The position numbers were made by a program, and so were the translations under genes. Shown here piece after piece: positions 24,771 to 32,928 of a stretch of DNA of 59,429 nucleotides; the first letter of the stretch is position 1; every line of letters starts with the position of its first letter. The DNA comes from an uncultured Pseudomonadota bacterium. Lineage in GTDB: Bacteria > Myxococcota_A > UBA796 > SXON01. Under the pieces are notes generated by a model. The model was not told where the DNA came from. It saw only the letters and a list, made by a program, of their open reading frames with translations, and made no database searches. The stretch spans positions 1 through 59,429 of the forward strand of contig CAISIK010000043.1 of assembly GCA_903885375.1 (NCBI GenBank), given 5' to 3'.

Positions 24771-26425
24771 GGCGCGGGCTCCGTCGGGGCGGGGGGCGTG
24801 GGTGCGGCGGCGGGCTCGATGGCGGCGGGGCCGGGCGCGACGCCGGGCTCGACTGCGGCCGGGCCGGGCTCGGCGCCGAGGGCGGGCGCCACGGGGGGCG
24901 CGGGCGACCGGGCGGGGCCGCCCGACTTCACCCAGTCGTCGAAGCCGAGCTCGATGGCGTCGGCGAGGGCCTGCCCGATGAGGTCCTGGCCGGCGGCGCT
25001 CAGGTGGAGGAGGTCGGTCCAGGCGAGGGGGGGTTTTCGGCGGGTCCACGCCACGATGGAGCCCTCGCCGCCCATGGCCACAAAACCGCTCCAGAACGCG
25101 CAGCCTTCCGCCCGGGCCACCCGCGCCTGCGCGGCCACGAGACGCTTGAGCGCGGGCTTCGTGGTGGGCGTGCCGCCCTCGCGGGTGCCCTGGTCGAGCG
25201 GGGTGACGACGAGGCAGCCCGCGGCCGGCGCCCCCGCGCGCAGCTTGCGGAGGGTGGCGGTGTACAGCGGATCGTAGCCCGACGCCGTGCCCTTCTGCAG
25301 GACCGGCAGGCCGAGCTCGTTGCCGCCGAGCATGAGCACCACGAGGTCGGGCTGGCGCTGCGCCACCTGCGCGGCGAGGTGGTTCTCGCCGAAGTAGTTG
25401 AACGAGCGGGTGCCCACCCCCACCACGCCGAGCGCATCGAGCACCACGCCGGGGCCGGCCGTCTCCATCACCACCCCGTAGAACGCCACCGGCGCTCCGC
25501 TGGCGCCGAAGGTCAGGCGGTCGTAGCCCTCGGGCACGTCGAGGGAGGCGCGCTGGTCGCTGCGGCCCTCGGCGGCGGCGCTGCCCGCGGCGTCCTTGCC
25601 CTCGCCGGCCCGGAGCCACCAGCCGCCGCTGCCGGCGTTGGCCTGGTACCAGAGCTCGGCGTGGTGCAGCGGGCGGGCGCTGCCGCCGGGGCCCTTCGGG
25701 GCGCGCAGCGTGAGGCTGCCTTCGGGGGGAGCCGTGCTCACCACGCCGCCGAAGCCGTAGGTGCCGCGGGCGCCGCCGAGGAGGATGGACTTCGTTTCCC
25801 AGGTGCCGCTGCGGGTGGTCTTCAGGTCGGGGCGGGCGCTCCACTGCGGGTCGAGGCCGGCCACCACGAAGCCCGGGCCGCCGTACCCGAAGCGGGCCTG
25901 GAGCCGCGCGCGCACGGTGCCCGTGATGCCGTCGGCGGCGATCGTGGAGTCGCCCCACCACGCGGCCCGGGCGAGGCCGGTGCCGCGGTGGAGGGCCTGG
26001 TAGAACGGGGCCATGCCGGTATCGGCGGGGTCGTCGAGCGGCGTGGCCACGGCGGGGGCGCGCGAGGGGAGCCGCAAGGCGGCGGCGGAGAGCGGCTCGA
26101 GGAGGGCGGCGGGAGCTTCGCCGGGAAGGGCGGGCGAGCCGGGCGCGGCGGCCGGGGTCGGTGCGGGCGCGGACGGTTCGGGCTCGGGATCGGCCTGCAC
26201 CACGAGCCCCGTGCGCTCGTCCTCGACGACGCGTGCGCCCTGCCGGGGCGTGAGCGTGCGGAGGACGGGGATGGCCTGGCCCGGCTGCCACGGCGCCGCG
26301 TCGGCCACCGGGGCCAGCCACTCCGGCGCGCCCGCCGCCTTCACGCCGACGGCGCCGAGCGCGAGGGCGCCCGCCGTTCCGAACGCGGCGAGGAGGTGCG
26401 GGAGGCCGGCGAGGTCAGAACGCAT
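24767..26425 (-). CDS. SGNH-hydrolase-like protein of an O-acylation operon (first copy)
   Basis: 552 residues; the N-terminal hydrophobic stretch (HLLAAFGTAGALALGAVGV) is a signal or anchor, followed by a Pro-rich linker. SGNH blocks are intact: AAWWGDSTIAADG (GDS, residues ~155-160), LMLGGNELGLPV (block III) and TDLLHLSAAGQDLI (D-x-x-H near residue 468). The C-terminal ~50 residues are Ala/Pro low complexity. Its start overlaps the end of the MBOAT gene by 11 bases. Layout and motif pattern match the periplasmic partner of an MBOAT protein (compare AlgJ/AlgX or PatB), here in two non-identical copies. Confidence 0.84.
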   Translation of the reverse strand: MRSDLAGLPHLLAAFGTAGALALGAVGVKAAGAPEWLAPVADAAPWQPGQAIPVLRTLTPRQGARVVEDERTGLVVQADPEPEPSAPAPTPAAAPGSPALPGEAPAALLEPLSAAALRLPSRAPAVATPLDDPADTGMAPFYQALHRGTGLARAAWWGDSTIAADGITGTVRARLQARFGYGGPGFVVAGLDPQWSARPDLKTTRSGTWETKSILLGGARGTYGFGGVVSTAPPEGSLTLRAPKGPGGSARPLHHAELWYQANAGSGGWWLRAGEGKDAAGSAAAEGRSDQRASLDVPEGYDRLTFGASGAPVAFYGVVMETAGPGVVLDALGVVGVGTRSFNYFGENHLAAQVAQRQPDLVVLMLGGNELGLPVLQKGTASGYDPLYTATLRKLRAGAPAAGCLVVTPLDQGTREGGTPTTKPALKRLVAAQARVARAEGCAFWSGFVAMGGEGSIVAWTRRKPPLAWTDLLHLSAAGQDLIGQALADAIELGFDDWVKSGGPARSPAPPVAPALGAEPGPAAVEPGVAPGPAAIEPAAAPTPPAPTEPAP

Positions 26426-27818
26426 AGTAGATGAACGTCAGGCTGTCGCCGACGCCGTAACGAACGCACAGGAGGCCGAGCGCGGCGAGCGAGGCGCCCC
26501 ACACGGGCGCGGGGAGCGCCACGAAGCGGTCGCGCACGGCGAGCGCCCAGCTTCGGGGCGTGAGGTGGGCGGCGTAGCCGAGGAGCAGCACGGCCCAGGC
26601 GTGCATCGACCAGCGCGGGAGCGTGATCGACTCCCAGCGGGAGAGCAGCGCGGTGGCGATCTGGCCGGCGTGGTCGAGATCGTCGGCCCGAAAGAGGATG
26701 CGCGCGATCACCACGAACTGCAGCGTGAGCATCCAGCGCCAGCCGATGCCGAAGACACCCTCCGGGGCCCGCCAGTTCGGCCGCTTCTTCCACCATCGGT
26801 TGAGCGACACGGCGAGGCCGTGGAGGATTCCGTACACCACGAAGGTCCAGTTGGCGCCGTGCCACACGCCGAGGATCACGAGGGTGACGAGCGTGTTGCG
26901 GTAGGGCGCGAGGCCCGAGCCGCGGCTGCCGCCGAGCGGGTAGTACACGTAGTCCCGCACCCAGTTCGACAGCGTCTGGTGCCAGCGACGCCAGTAGTCG
27001 GCCACGGAGGTGGCCTGGTAGGGGCGGTCGAAGTTCTCCGGAATCTGGAAGCCGAGCAGGCGCGAGCTGCCCACGGCGAAGTCGGTGTAGCCGGAGAAGT
27101 CCGCGTACATCTGCAGCGTGTAGGCGTAGAGCGCCGTGAGCACCTCGAGGCCGGTGAACGCGCTCGGGTCGATGAACACGCTCTCCACCACGCCCTGCGA
27201 GAGCACGTCGGCCACGAGGAGCTTCTTGGTGAGGCCGACGCCGAGCCGCCAGAGGGCGTGGCCCACGTCGGCGCGGGTGAGCACGCGGTCGGCGCCGAGC
27301 TGGTCGAGCAGGGTGTGCGACCGGAGGATGGGCCCGGCCACGAGGTGCGGGAAGAAGCAGAGGAACGTGGCGTACCGGACGGGGCTCTTCTCGGGGGCCT
27401 GCCCGCGGTGCACGTCGAGCACGTAGGCGAGCGCCTGGAAGCTGTAGAAGCTGATGCCGATGGGGAGGTGGCCCTTCGGCGGCACCCAGGGGGTGAAGCC
27501 GGGCACGAGCGCCGCGAGGTTCTCGCCGGCGAAGTGGGCGTACTTGTAGAAGAACAGGGGCCCGAGCATCAGCGCGGCCACCCCCCAGAGGGTGGGCACC
27601 TTCGCCGCAGGCGCGAGCCGACCGAGGAGGTGGGAGGCGGCGAAGCCCACGGCGCCCACCCAGAGGAGGATGAAGGAGTCGACCGGATTCCACGCGAGGT
27701 AGAAGATGGCGCTCGCCACCAACAGGAGCGCCGTGCGCGCCTGCTTCCCCCCGAGCAGCCAGTGCCCGACCGCCACCAGCGGGAGGAAGATGAAGTAGTC
27801 GAAGGTCGAGAACAGCAT
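26415..27818 (-). CDS. MBOAT family O-acyltransferase (AlgI/PatA/DltB-like)
   Basis: 467 residues, polytopic. The family opens with MLFSTFDYFIFLPLVAVGHW. Conserved blocks are PIGISFYSFQALAYVLDVHR, FFPHLVAGPILR, LQMYADFSGYTDFAVGSS, FDRPYQATSVADYWRRWH and WVRDYVYYPLGG, and the active-site His is in GVWHGANWTFVVYG at about residue 315. These proteins pass acyl groups from a cytoplasmic donor across the membrane to a periplasmic SGNH partner for O-acetylation of alginate, peptidoglycan or other glycans. It is the first gene of the five-gene minus-strand operon with two SGNH genes. The polymer is not determined by sequence. Confidence 0.93.
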   Translation of the reverse strand: MLFSTFDYFIFLPLVAVGHWLLGGKQARTALLLVASAIFYLAWNPVDSFILLWVGAVGFAASHLLGRLAPAAKVPTLWGVAALMLGPLFFYKYAHFAGENLAALVPGFTPWVPPKGHLPIGISFYSFQALAYVLDVHRGQAPEKSPVRYATFLCFFPHLVAGPILRSHTLLDQLGADRVLTRADVGHALWRLGVGLTKKLLVADVLSQGVVESVFIDPSAFTGLEVLTALYAYTLQMYADFSGYTDFAVGSSRLLGFQIPENFDRPYQATSVADYWRRWHQTLSNWVRDYVYYPLGGSRGSGLAPYRNTLVTLVILGVWHGANWTFVVYGILHGLAVSLNRWWKKRPNWRAPEGVFGIGWRWMLTLQFVVIARILFRADDLDHAGQIATALLSRWESITLPRWSMHAWAVLLLGYAAHLTPRSWALAVRDRFVALPAPVWGASLAALGLLCVRYGVGDSLTFIYYAF

Positions 27819-27875
27819 CGGCTGGGAGCGTCTTTCCTCGCTGCGCTTGACGTGTCAAGCGAGTTAGCTCCGCTC

Positions 27876-28409
27876 GTGCCCTCCCCGATCGCCCACTTCG
27901 CGGTGGCCGCGCTCCCGGCGCTGCTCGCGGCCCCGGGGAGCCCCCTCCGCTCGGCCCGCGGGCTCGCCGCGTTGGCCGTGGCCAGCGTGCTCCCCGACGC
28001 CGATCTGCTCCTCGTGATGGCCCTGCCCGGCGGGATCGGCTGGCACCACGGCCCCACGCACTCGCTGCTCGGATCGGTGCTCCTCGGGGGACTTGCCGGC
28101 GCCCTGGGCGGTCTGCGCGGCGGTGCCTTGCTGACCGCCGCAGCGGTGGGGGCCACCCACCCGCTCCTCGATGCCCTCGTGGGCGAGCCCGGTGCTTCCC
28201 GCGCCTACGGCGTGCCCCTGTTCTGGCCGCTCTCGGGGGAGAAGTACATCTCGCCCTGGCCGCTGTTCATGCCCTACCGCATCGACGAGCCCGGGTTCCT
28301 CGCCAACATGCTCAGCCCGCACGCCGTAGCGCCCTACCTGCGCGAGGTCGTCTTCGCGGCGGTGGTGGGGGCGGCCGGGGTGGCGGGTCGGTTCGTTCGG
28401 GGGCGCTGA
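27876..28409 (+). CDS. YdjM-like (DUF457) predicted membrane-bound metal-dependent hydrolase
   Basis: 177 residues. It has the YdjM/DUF457 layout: an N-terminal IAHFAVAALPALLA His, a VLPDADLLLV Asp pair, HHGPTHSLLGSVLLG (the HRGxTHS-like signature), and ATHPLLDALVG, followed by a loop and a C-terminal membrane helix. These residues would bind metal at the membrane face; the substrate is unknown for the family. The GTG at 27876 fits the family start. Its last codons and stop are part of a 32-base repeat that reappears at 29217 beyond the toxin-antitoxin pair. It is divergent from the MBOAT operon. Confidence 0.85.
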   Translation: MPSPIAHFAVAALPALLAAPGSPLRSARGLAALAVASVLPDADLLLVMALPGGIGWHHGPTHSLLGSVLLGGLAGALGGLRGGALLTAAAVGATHPLLDALVGEPGASRAYGVPLFWPLSGEKYISPWPLFMPYRIDEPGFLANMLSPHAVAPYLREVVFAAVVGAAGVAGRFVRGR

Positions 28410-28421
28410 CCGCTCAGCCCG
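28390..28421 (+). repeat. Left copy of a 32-base direct repeat flanking the toxin-antitoxin pair
   Basis: This block (the last codons and stop of the YdjM-like gene plus 12 bases) matches 29217-29248 at 29 of 32 positions in direct orientation. It encodes the C-terminal V-R-G-R-stop of the YdjM-like protein, and the second copy would encode the same end, so the repeat was coding at one site before duplication. Confidence 0.8.
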
Positions 28422-28451
28422 AATGCGATCCGGAGCCGCGCGGGCGACGCC
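28422..28451 (-). pseudogene. Remnant of a TauE/SafE 3' end
   Basis: Read on the minus strand this short block encodes PARLRIAF, the same as the TauE/SafE protein near its C-terminus (bases 29306-29334), and is followed by a stop in the same relative place as the left 32-base repeat. It looks like a second copy of the tauE 3' end with the last ~18 codons lost. It marks a duplicated YdjM/TauE junction around the toxin-antitoxin genes. Confidence 0.55.
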
Positions 28452-28468
28452 TGCCAACCAGCCCTGGC

Positions 28469-28507
28469 TTGACGCAGGTGCGCTTGATGGATATCACCTG
28501 TGATATC
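28469..28507 (+). promoter_or_regulatory. Promoter and palindromic operator of the toxin-antitoxin operon
   Basis: TTGACG at 28469-28474 is a good -35, and 17 bases later TATCAC (28492-28497) can serve as -10. The -10 lies inside a perfect 18-base palindrome GATATCACCTGTGATATC at 28490-28507, which ends 11 bases before the antitoxin ATG. An operator over the -10 fits autoregulation by the ribbon-helix-helix antitoxin with its toxin, as known for FitAB/VapBC. Binding itself is inferred. Confidence 0.7.
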
Positions 28508-28518
28508 GGAGCCGGATC

Positions 28519-28764
28519 ATGGCCCAGATTCTCATCCGTCGACTCGACGACGAGGCGATCGCGCGCTTGCGGGCGCGTGCTGGGCGCGTAGGGCGCTCGC
28601 TGGAGGAGGAGTGTCGGCTGGCGCTCGTTGCCGCCGCGAACAGGCCCGATCTGCTGGGCGCGGTCGCGGCGTGGCGAGCCGACTGGCCAGGCACCGATGA
28701 CGAGTCCGACCCCTTCGGCGACCCTCGTGACCGCGGCCCGGGGCGCCCGGTCGATCTCCCGTGA
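28519..28764 (+). CDS. FitA-like ribbon-helix-helix antitoxin
   Basis: 81 residues. The N-terminal strand and two helices (MAQILIRRLDDEAIARLRAR, then GRSLEEECRLALVAAA) match the FitA/VapB RHH type, where the first strand contacts DNA and dimerises. The acidic, Pro-rich C-terminus (TDDESDPFGDPRD) would wrap the toxin active site. A palindromic operator lies just upstream. Its stop overlaps the toxin GTG as GTGA, the usual coupling. Confidence 0.87.
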   Translation: MAQILIRRLDDEAIARLRARAGRVGRSLEEECRLALVAAANRPDLLGAVAAWRADWPGTDDESDPFGDPRDRGPGRPVDLP

Positions 28765-29171
28765 GGTACCTGCTCGACACCTCAACGGTGAGCGCCCTTG
28801 CTCGACCCCACCCTCCGACGGGCCTGGAGCGTCGCATCGCGCTTCACGGTGGCCAGTACGGGATCGCCTCGTTGGTCGTCGCCGAGCTCCGGTTCGGGGC
28901 GCAGCGTCACCCCGACCCGGTTCGTCGGGAGAGGCTCACGGCCTTCGTCGACGGCGTGGTGTTCAGCGCGCCCGTCGTGGCGTTCGACGCGCGCGCTGGC
29001 GAGTGGCTCGGGCTGGAGCGGGCCCGGTTGGAGGCCTTGGGCACCCCCGTCGACCTTGCCGATCTGGTCATTGCCGCGACCGCCGCCGTGAACCAACTGG
29101 TGGTGGTGACGGCCAACACCCGTCATTTTGAGCGGCTGCGCGTTGCCGTCGAGGACTGGACCACTCCGTAG
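28761..29171 (+). CDS. VapC/FitB-type PIN-domain ribonuclease toxin
   Basis: 136 residues, a PIN domain with the expected acidic residues: Asp6 in YLLDTSTVSAL, Glu in VVAELRFGAQ, and Asp residues in PVDLADLVIAATA, with a later TANTRHFERL. These four coordinate Mg2+ for RNA cleavage; none is missing, so the toxin looks active. GTG start inside the antitoxin stop. The pair sits between a duplicated YdjM/TauE junction, so it was probably gained as a unit. Confidence 0.9.
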   Translation: MRYLLDTSTVSALARPHPPTGLERRIALHGGQYGIASLVVAELRFGAQRHPDPVRRERLTAFVDGVVFSAPVVAFDARAGEWLGLERARLEALGTPVDLADLVIAATAAVNQLVVVTANTRHFERLRVAVEDWTTP

Positions 29172-29216
29172 GCGGCGGGTCCGGCAAGGGGGACGGGTTG
29201 GCCTGGACGCTTCGGC

Positions 29217-29248
29217 GGCTCGTTCGGGGGCGCTGACCCTTCAGCCCG
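29217..29248 (+). repeat. Right copy of the 32-base direct repeat flanking the toxin-antitoxin pair
   Basis: 29 of 32 bases match 28390-28421. The first 21 bases would encode R-L-V-R-G-R and a stop, like the real YdjM-like C-terminus at the left copy; the rest is the 3' end of the TauE/SafE gene. Together with the tauE remnant at 28422-28451, it shows the original YdjM/TauE junction was duplicated. Confidence 0.8.
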
Positions 29249-29942
29249 CGGCGACCTTCGCGGAGATGTAGAGCCCGAGCCCGAGCACCAGCACGCCGAA
29301 GGCGATTCGGAGCCGCGCGGGGCCGACGCTCGCCGAGAGCGGGGCGCCGAAGAAGGAGCCGACGATGCTGGCGCCGCCGAGCGCCGCCGCGGTGGCGAAG
29401 TCCACGTGGACGTGCGTGACCTGCCCCAGGAAACCGGTGAACGCGTTGAGCGAGATGACGAGCAGCGAGGTGCCCACGGCCTGGTTCATGGGCAGGCCGA
29501 GCAGGATGACCATGGCGGGCACGGCGATGAAGCCGCCGCCGGCGCCGACGAGGCCGGTGAGTGCGCCCACCGCGAAGCCCGCCACGGCGGCGAGCGCCGG
29601 GGAGGGCGGCGTGCGGGGCTTGAGCTCCGACCGCCGCAGGAGCATCGCGCCGCCGCTGGTCAGGAGCAACAGGCCGAACAGGCCGAGCAGCAGGCGGTCG
29701 GGCAGGTGCTCGGCGAGCCGGCCCGCGAGGAAGGCGCTCACCATGCCGGCCAGGCCGAAGCTCAAGCCCGTGCGGAGCACGACAGTGCCGGTGCGGAGGT
29801 GCTGGAGCGTGGCCACGCCGCTCGACGCGCCCACCACGAGCAGGGAGGTGGCGATGGCCTCGCGCGGGGGGAGCCCGAGCACGTACAGGAGGATCGGGGT
29901 GGTCAGGCTGGACCCGCCCCCGCCGAGCGCGCCGAGCAGCAC
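29241..29942 (-). CDS. TauE/SafE (DUF81) family permease, N-terminus uncertain
   Basis: 233 residues from the GTG at 29942, with two similar halves each carrying GGGGxxxxP-type turns (GALGGGGSSLTTPILLYVLGL and VGAGGGFIAVPAMVIL), as in TauE/SafE sulfite/organosulfonate exporters. The frame stays open ~23 codons upstream (hydrophobic, LALGLSVLAG) to a TAG at about 30014, but that stretch has no ATG, GTG or TTG. The GTG start therefore removes part of the first membrane span, and a rare CTG start (30002) is possible. It begins about 110 bases after the M16 gene stop, with no gene in between. Substrate unknown. Confidence 0.85.
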   Translation of the reverse strand: MLLGALGGGGSSLTTPILLYVLGLPPREAIATSLLVVGASSGVATLQHLRTGTVVLRTGLSFGLAGMVSAFLAGRLAEHLPDRLLLGLFGLLLLTSGGAMLLRRSELKPRTPPSPALAAVAGFAVGALTGLVGAGGGFIAVPAMVILLGLPMNQAVGTSLLVISLNAFTGFLGQVTHVHVDFATAAALGGASIVGSFFGAPLSASVGPARLRIAFGVLVLGLGLYISAKVAAG

Positions 29943-30052
29943 CCCCGCCAGGACGGAGAGTCCCAGCGCGAGGGCGACGGCGGCGGGCGACGCGAGCTGC
30001 AGGCCGGACGCCTATTCCGCCAGCGCGGACGGCGGAGCCCCGGCCCCGTCGC

Positions 30053-31561
30053 TCACTTCACCTCGACGAACTCCTGTCCGAGCCCCTTGAGGCCGGCCAC
30101 CACGTCGACCGTGGTCTTCGCGCCGCCTTCGCCTTCGATCTCCACCGTGCGGGGGCCCACCACGACGACGAGCATCTTCCCGGCGTCGAGCTGCGCGCGC
30201 GAGGCTTCCGCCACCATCGCCGCGCTCACGCTCGCCACGTTCATGCCGTAGCTCTGCCAGGCATCCACGGGGAGGCCGAACCGCGGCACCTGCACGAAGG
30301 CGCGCGCGGTGGCCGAGTTGGTCTCGAAGTTGCCGGGGAGCGACTTCACCAGCGAGTCGGCCGTGACCTTCAGCTCGGCGGCGGTGGGCTCGCGGGAGGA
30401 CTGCGCCTTCAGCTCGTCGAAGATGACCTGCACCGACTCGGCGGTCTTGTCGGCCTGCACGCTCGTGCGGGCCTGGAACACCCCGAAGTCGCGGCTGTCG
30501 CCCACGCCCGCGAAGGCGCCGTAGCTCCAGCCCTTCTCCTCGCGCAGCGCCATGTTCAGGCGCGACCCGAACATGCCGCCGAAGAGGTTCGTGGCCACCT
30601 GGACCTTCCAGTACTCGGGGGCGTTGCGCGCCGGGGCGAGCGTGCCCACCCGGATGACGCTCTGCACGGCACCCGGCTGCTCCTGGAACACGATCCGCGT
30701 CTTGAGCGGGGCCACGGGAGCGGCCACGGGGGCGCGCGCCGTCTTGCCGGCCTTCCACTTGCCGAAGCGCGCTTCGAGCTCGGCCTTGAGCGTGGCCTCG
30801 TCCACCTTGCCGGCCACCACGAAGGTGGCATTTCCGGCGTGGAAGTGGTCGGCGTAGGCGCGGGTGACATCCGCGAGCTTGAGCGCGCCGACGCTCTTTT
30901 CAGAGCCGGCCGAGGTCTGCCCGTAGGGGTGGCTTGCCCCGAAGAGCTGCTCGCTGAACACGCGCCGCGCGACCTCGTTCGGCTCGGACTTGCCGGCCTG
31001 GATCGCCGCGACCACGTCGGACTGGACGCGAGCGAAGACCTTCTTGTCGAACGCGGGGCGCAGCACGACATCGGCCATCAGGTCGAACGACGGCGCGAGG
31101 GTGCTGCCGCTGAGGGAGTCGAGCGACACGACGATGTTCTCATCGCCCGCGCTCACGCCCAGCTCCGCCCCGAGGCGGGCCGCTTCGGCCGCGATGCCGG
31201 CGCCGTCACGCGTCTTGGTGCCCTCGTCGAGCATCGACGCGGTGAGCGAGAGGAGGCCGGCCTTGCCGGCGGGGTTCGCCTCGCGGCCCACGCCGAGCAC
31301 GAGCTGCACGCTCACCAGCGGGAGATCGCCCTGCTGGACGAGGTACACGGGGATGCCGTTCGAGAGGTCGAAGCGCTTGGCCACGGGCGCGCTCCAGGCC
31401 TTCTCCGGGGCCGGCGGCGGCATGGTGGCGCGCCAGGCTTCAGGGTCGGGCGGCGGCGGCGGCGTGGCCACCACGGGCTCCGGCTTCTTGGGCGCGCAGG
31501 CGGCGAGGCCGGGCATGAAGAGGGCGAGCGCGGCAGCGCCGGCGAGGATGGACTGCTTCAC
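30053..31561 (-). CDS. M16 family lipoprotein lacking the zinc motif (inactive partner)
   Basis: 502 residues. The GTG at 31561 overlaps the previous stop (GTGA) and gives a signal with lipobox LAAC followed by a Pro-rich linker. The fold follows M16 peptidases (NGIPVYLVQQGDLPLVSVQL; GVGREANPAGKAGLLSLTA), but HxxEH is replaced by LTASMLDEG, so no zinc site exists. A later VGTLAPARNAPEYWKVQV and FGGMFGSRLNMALREEKGWSYGA block, typical of the M16 second half, is kept. With the intact M16 gene upstream it would form the usual active/inactive heterodimer in the periplasm. Confidence 0.87.
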   Translation of the reverse strand: MKQSILAGAAALALFMPGLAACAPKKPEPVVATPPPPPDPEAWRATMPPPAPEKAWSAPVAKRFDLSNGIPVYLVQQGDLPLVSVQLVLGVGREANPAGKAGLLSLTASMLDEGTKTRDGAGIAAEAARLGAELGVSAGDENIVVSLDSLSGSTLAPSFDLMADVVLRPAFDKKVFARVQSDVVAAIQAGKSEPNEVARRVFSEQLFGASHPYGQTSAGSEKSVGALKLADVTRAYADHFHAGNATFVVAGKVDEATLKAELEARFGKWKAGKTARAPVAAPVAPLKTRIVFQEQPGAVQSVIRVGTLAPARNAPEYWKVQVATNLFGGMFGSRLNMALREEKGWSYGAFAGVGDSRDFGVFQARTSVQADKTAESVQVIFDELKAQSSREPTAAELKVTADSLVKSLPGNFETNSATARAFVQVPRFGLPVDAWQSYGMNVASVSAAMVAEASRAQLDAGKMLVVVVGPRTVEIEGEGGAKTTVDVVAGLKGLGQEFVEVK

Positions 31562-32928
31562 TTGGCACCTCCTTCGGACTTGGGCGCAGGCACGACGGAC
31601 ACGACGACCCGGTTGTCCTTGCGGATGCTCTCCGCGAAGGCCTTCTGGACGGCGGCGGGCGTGGCCGACTCGTACCGGGCGAAGTCCTTGGCGAGGAAGC
31701 CCGGATCGCCCGTGTGGTGGTTGTAGTAGTCGAGCGTGTCGGCCTTGCCGCCGAAGCCGCCGAGCTCCTCGAGGCCGCGGAGCACGCGGGCCTTGGTGGA
31801 GGTCCAGGCACGATCGAGCTCGGCCTGCTCGGGGGGCGCGGCGCGCAGCGACTCGAGCACGCGCCAGGCCTCGGCCTCGAGCTTGCCCGGCGTCTGGCCC
31901 GGCTTGCCCACCACCTCCACGGCGAAGACGCTGCCGTAGGTGAGCGGGTACTGGTAGGCGCGGACGGACTGGGCGATCTGCTGCTTCTCCACCAGCTCGC
32001 GGTAGAGCCGGCTCGACTTCCCATCGGCCAGCACCATCCCGGCGAGCTGCAGCTCGGCATCGCCCGCCTGGAAGACCGGCGCGGTGACCCAGCCCATGTA
32101 GAGCTTGGGGAGCTCGACGTCGTCGGTGAGATCGGCCCGCTTCTCGGCGGGGATGGGCGGGGCCATCTGGGTGGTGACCACCGGCTCGGGGCCGCCGGGG
32201 ATGCTCCCGAAGTACTTCGCCACCAGCGGTTTTACCGCCGCCGGATCGAAGTCGCCGCAGATGACGAGCGTGGCGTTGTTGGGCACGTACCAGGTGCGGA
32301 AGAAGGTCTTCACGTCGTCGAGGCTGGCGGCTTGCAGGTCCTCGTGGGTGCCGATCACGACCCCGTTGTAGGGGTGCGGCGCCGGGAAGAGCATCTTGTA
32401 GAACTGCTCCTCGGCCACCCCGTACGGCACGTTCTCGGTGCTCTGCTGGCGCTCCTTGCGCACCACGGCGCGCTGGTTGTCGAGCCGCTCCTGGGTGAGC
32501 GTGTCGAGCAGAAAACCCATCCGGTCGCTCTCGAGCCAGAGCGCGAGCTCGAGCTGGTTGCTGGGCACCGTTTCGAGGTAGTTCGTGCGGTCGAAGTCGG
32601 TCGTGCCGTTCACGAACGTGGCGCCGGCGCCCTCGAGGATGGGGAAGAACTGGTCCTCGGGCACGTTGCGACTGCCCTGGAACATGATGTGCTCGAAGAG
32701 GTGCGCGAACCCGCTGCGCCCGGGCAGCTCGTAGCCGCCGCCCACGTGGTACCAGATGTCGGTGGCCACGAGCGGAAGGCGGGAGTCGGGCGAGAGGATG
32801 ACCTCGAGGCCGTTGTCGAGCGTGTACTTCTCGAACGGGATGCTCGGAGCGGGGTCGGCGGCCAGCGCCAAGCCGAGGAGACTGAGGAACAACGGACCTC
32901 CGGGGGGGTGGCGGCTGGTATCGCCCAC
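31558..32928 (-). CDS. M16 family zinc metallopeptidase (active subunit)
   Basis: 456 residues. HLFEH at 76-80 is the inverted zinc motif HxxEH, with a downstream Glu (VVRKER, E159) as the third ligand. The N-terminus is a signal peptide (FLSLLGLALAADP). The GTG at 32928 is taken here, but a TTG at 32892 directly behind GGAGGT would give a tighter signal peptide. Substrate is unknown; the family degrades unfolded or signal peptides in the periplasm. It is first in the minus-strand pair; the ~200 bases before it hold no gene. Confidence 0.88.
   Translation of the reverse strand: MGDTSRHPPGGPLFLSLLGLALAADPAPSIPFEKYTLDNGLEVILSPDSRLPLVATDIWYHVGGGYELPGRSGFAHLFEHIMFQGSRNVPEDQFFPILEGAGATFVNGTTDFDRTNYLETVPSNQLELALWLESDRMGFLLDTLTQERLDNQRAVVRKERQQSTENVPYGVAEEQFYKMLFPAPHPYNGVVIGTHEDLQAASLDDVKTFFRTWYVPNNATLVICGDFDPAAVKPLVAKYFGSIPGGPEPVVTTQMAPPIPAEKRADLTDDVELPKLYMGWVTAPVFQAGDAELQLAGMVLADGKSSRLYRELVEKQQIAQSVRAYQYPLTYGSVFAVEVVGKPGQTPGKLEAEAWRVLESLRAAPPEQAELDRAWTSTKARVLRGLEELGGFGGKADTLDYYNHHTGDPGFLAKDFARYESATPAAVQKAFAESIRKDNRVVVSVVPAPKSEGGAK

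Noticed and set aside
22464..25277. 937-codon plus-strand frame over the SGNH and DUF4336 genes
   Set aside because: Antisense shadow; the minus-strand genes have signal peptides, catalytic blocks and coupled starts.
27864..28457. 197-codon minus-strand frame over the YdjM-like gene
   Set aside because: Shadow frame; the plus-strand gene has the conserved HHGPTHS and Asp motifs.
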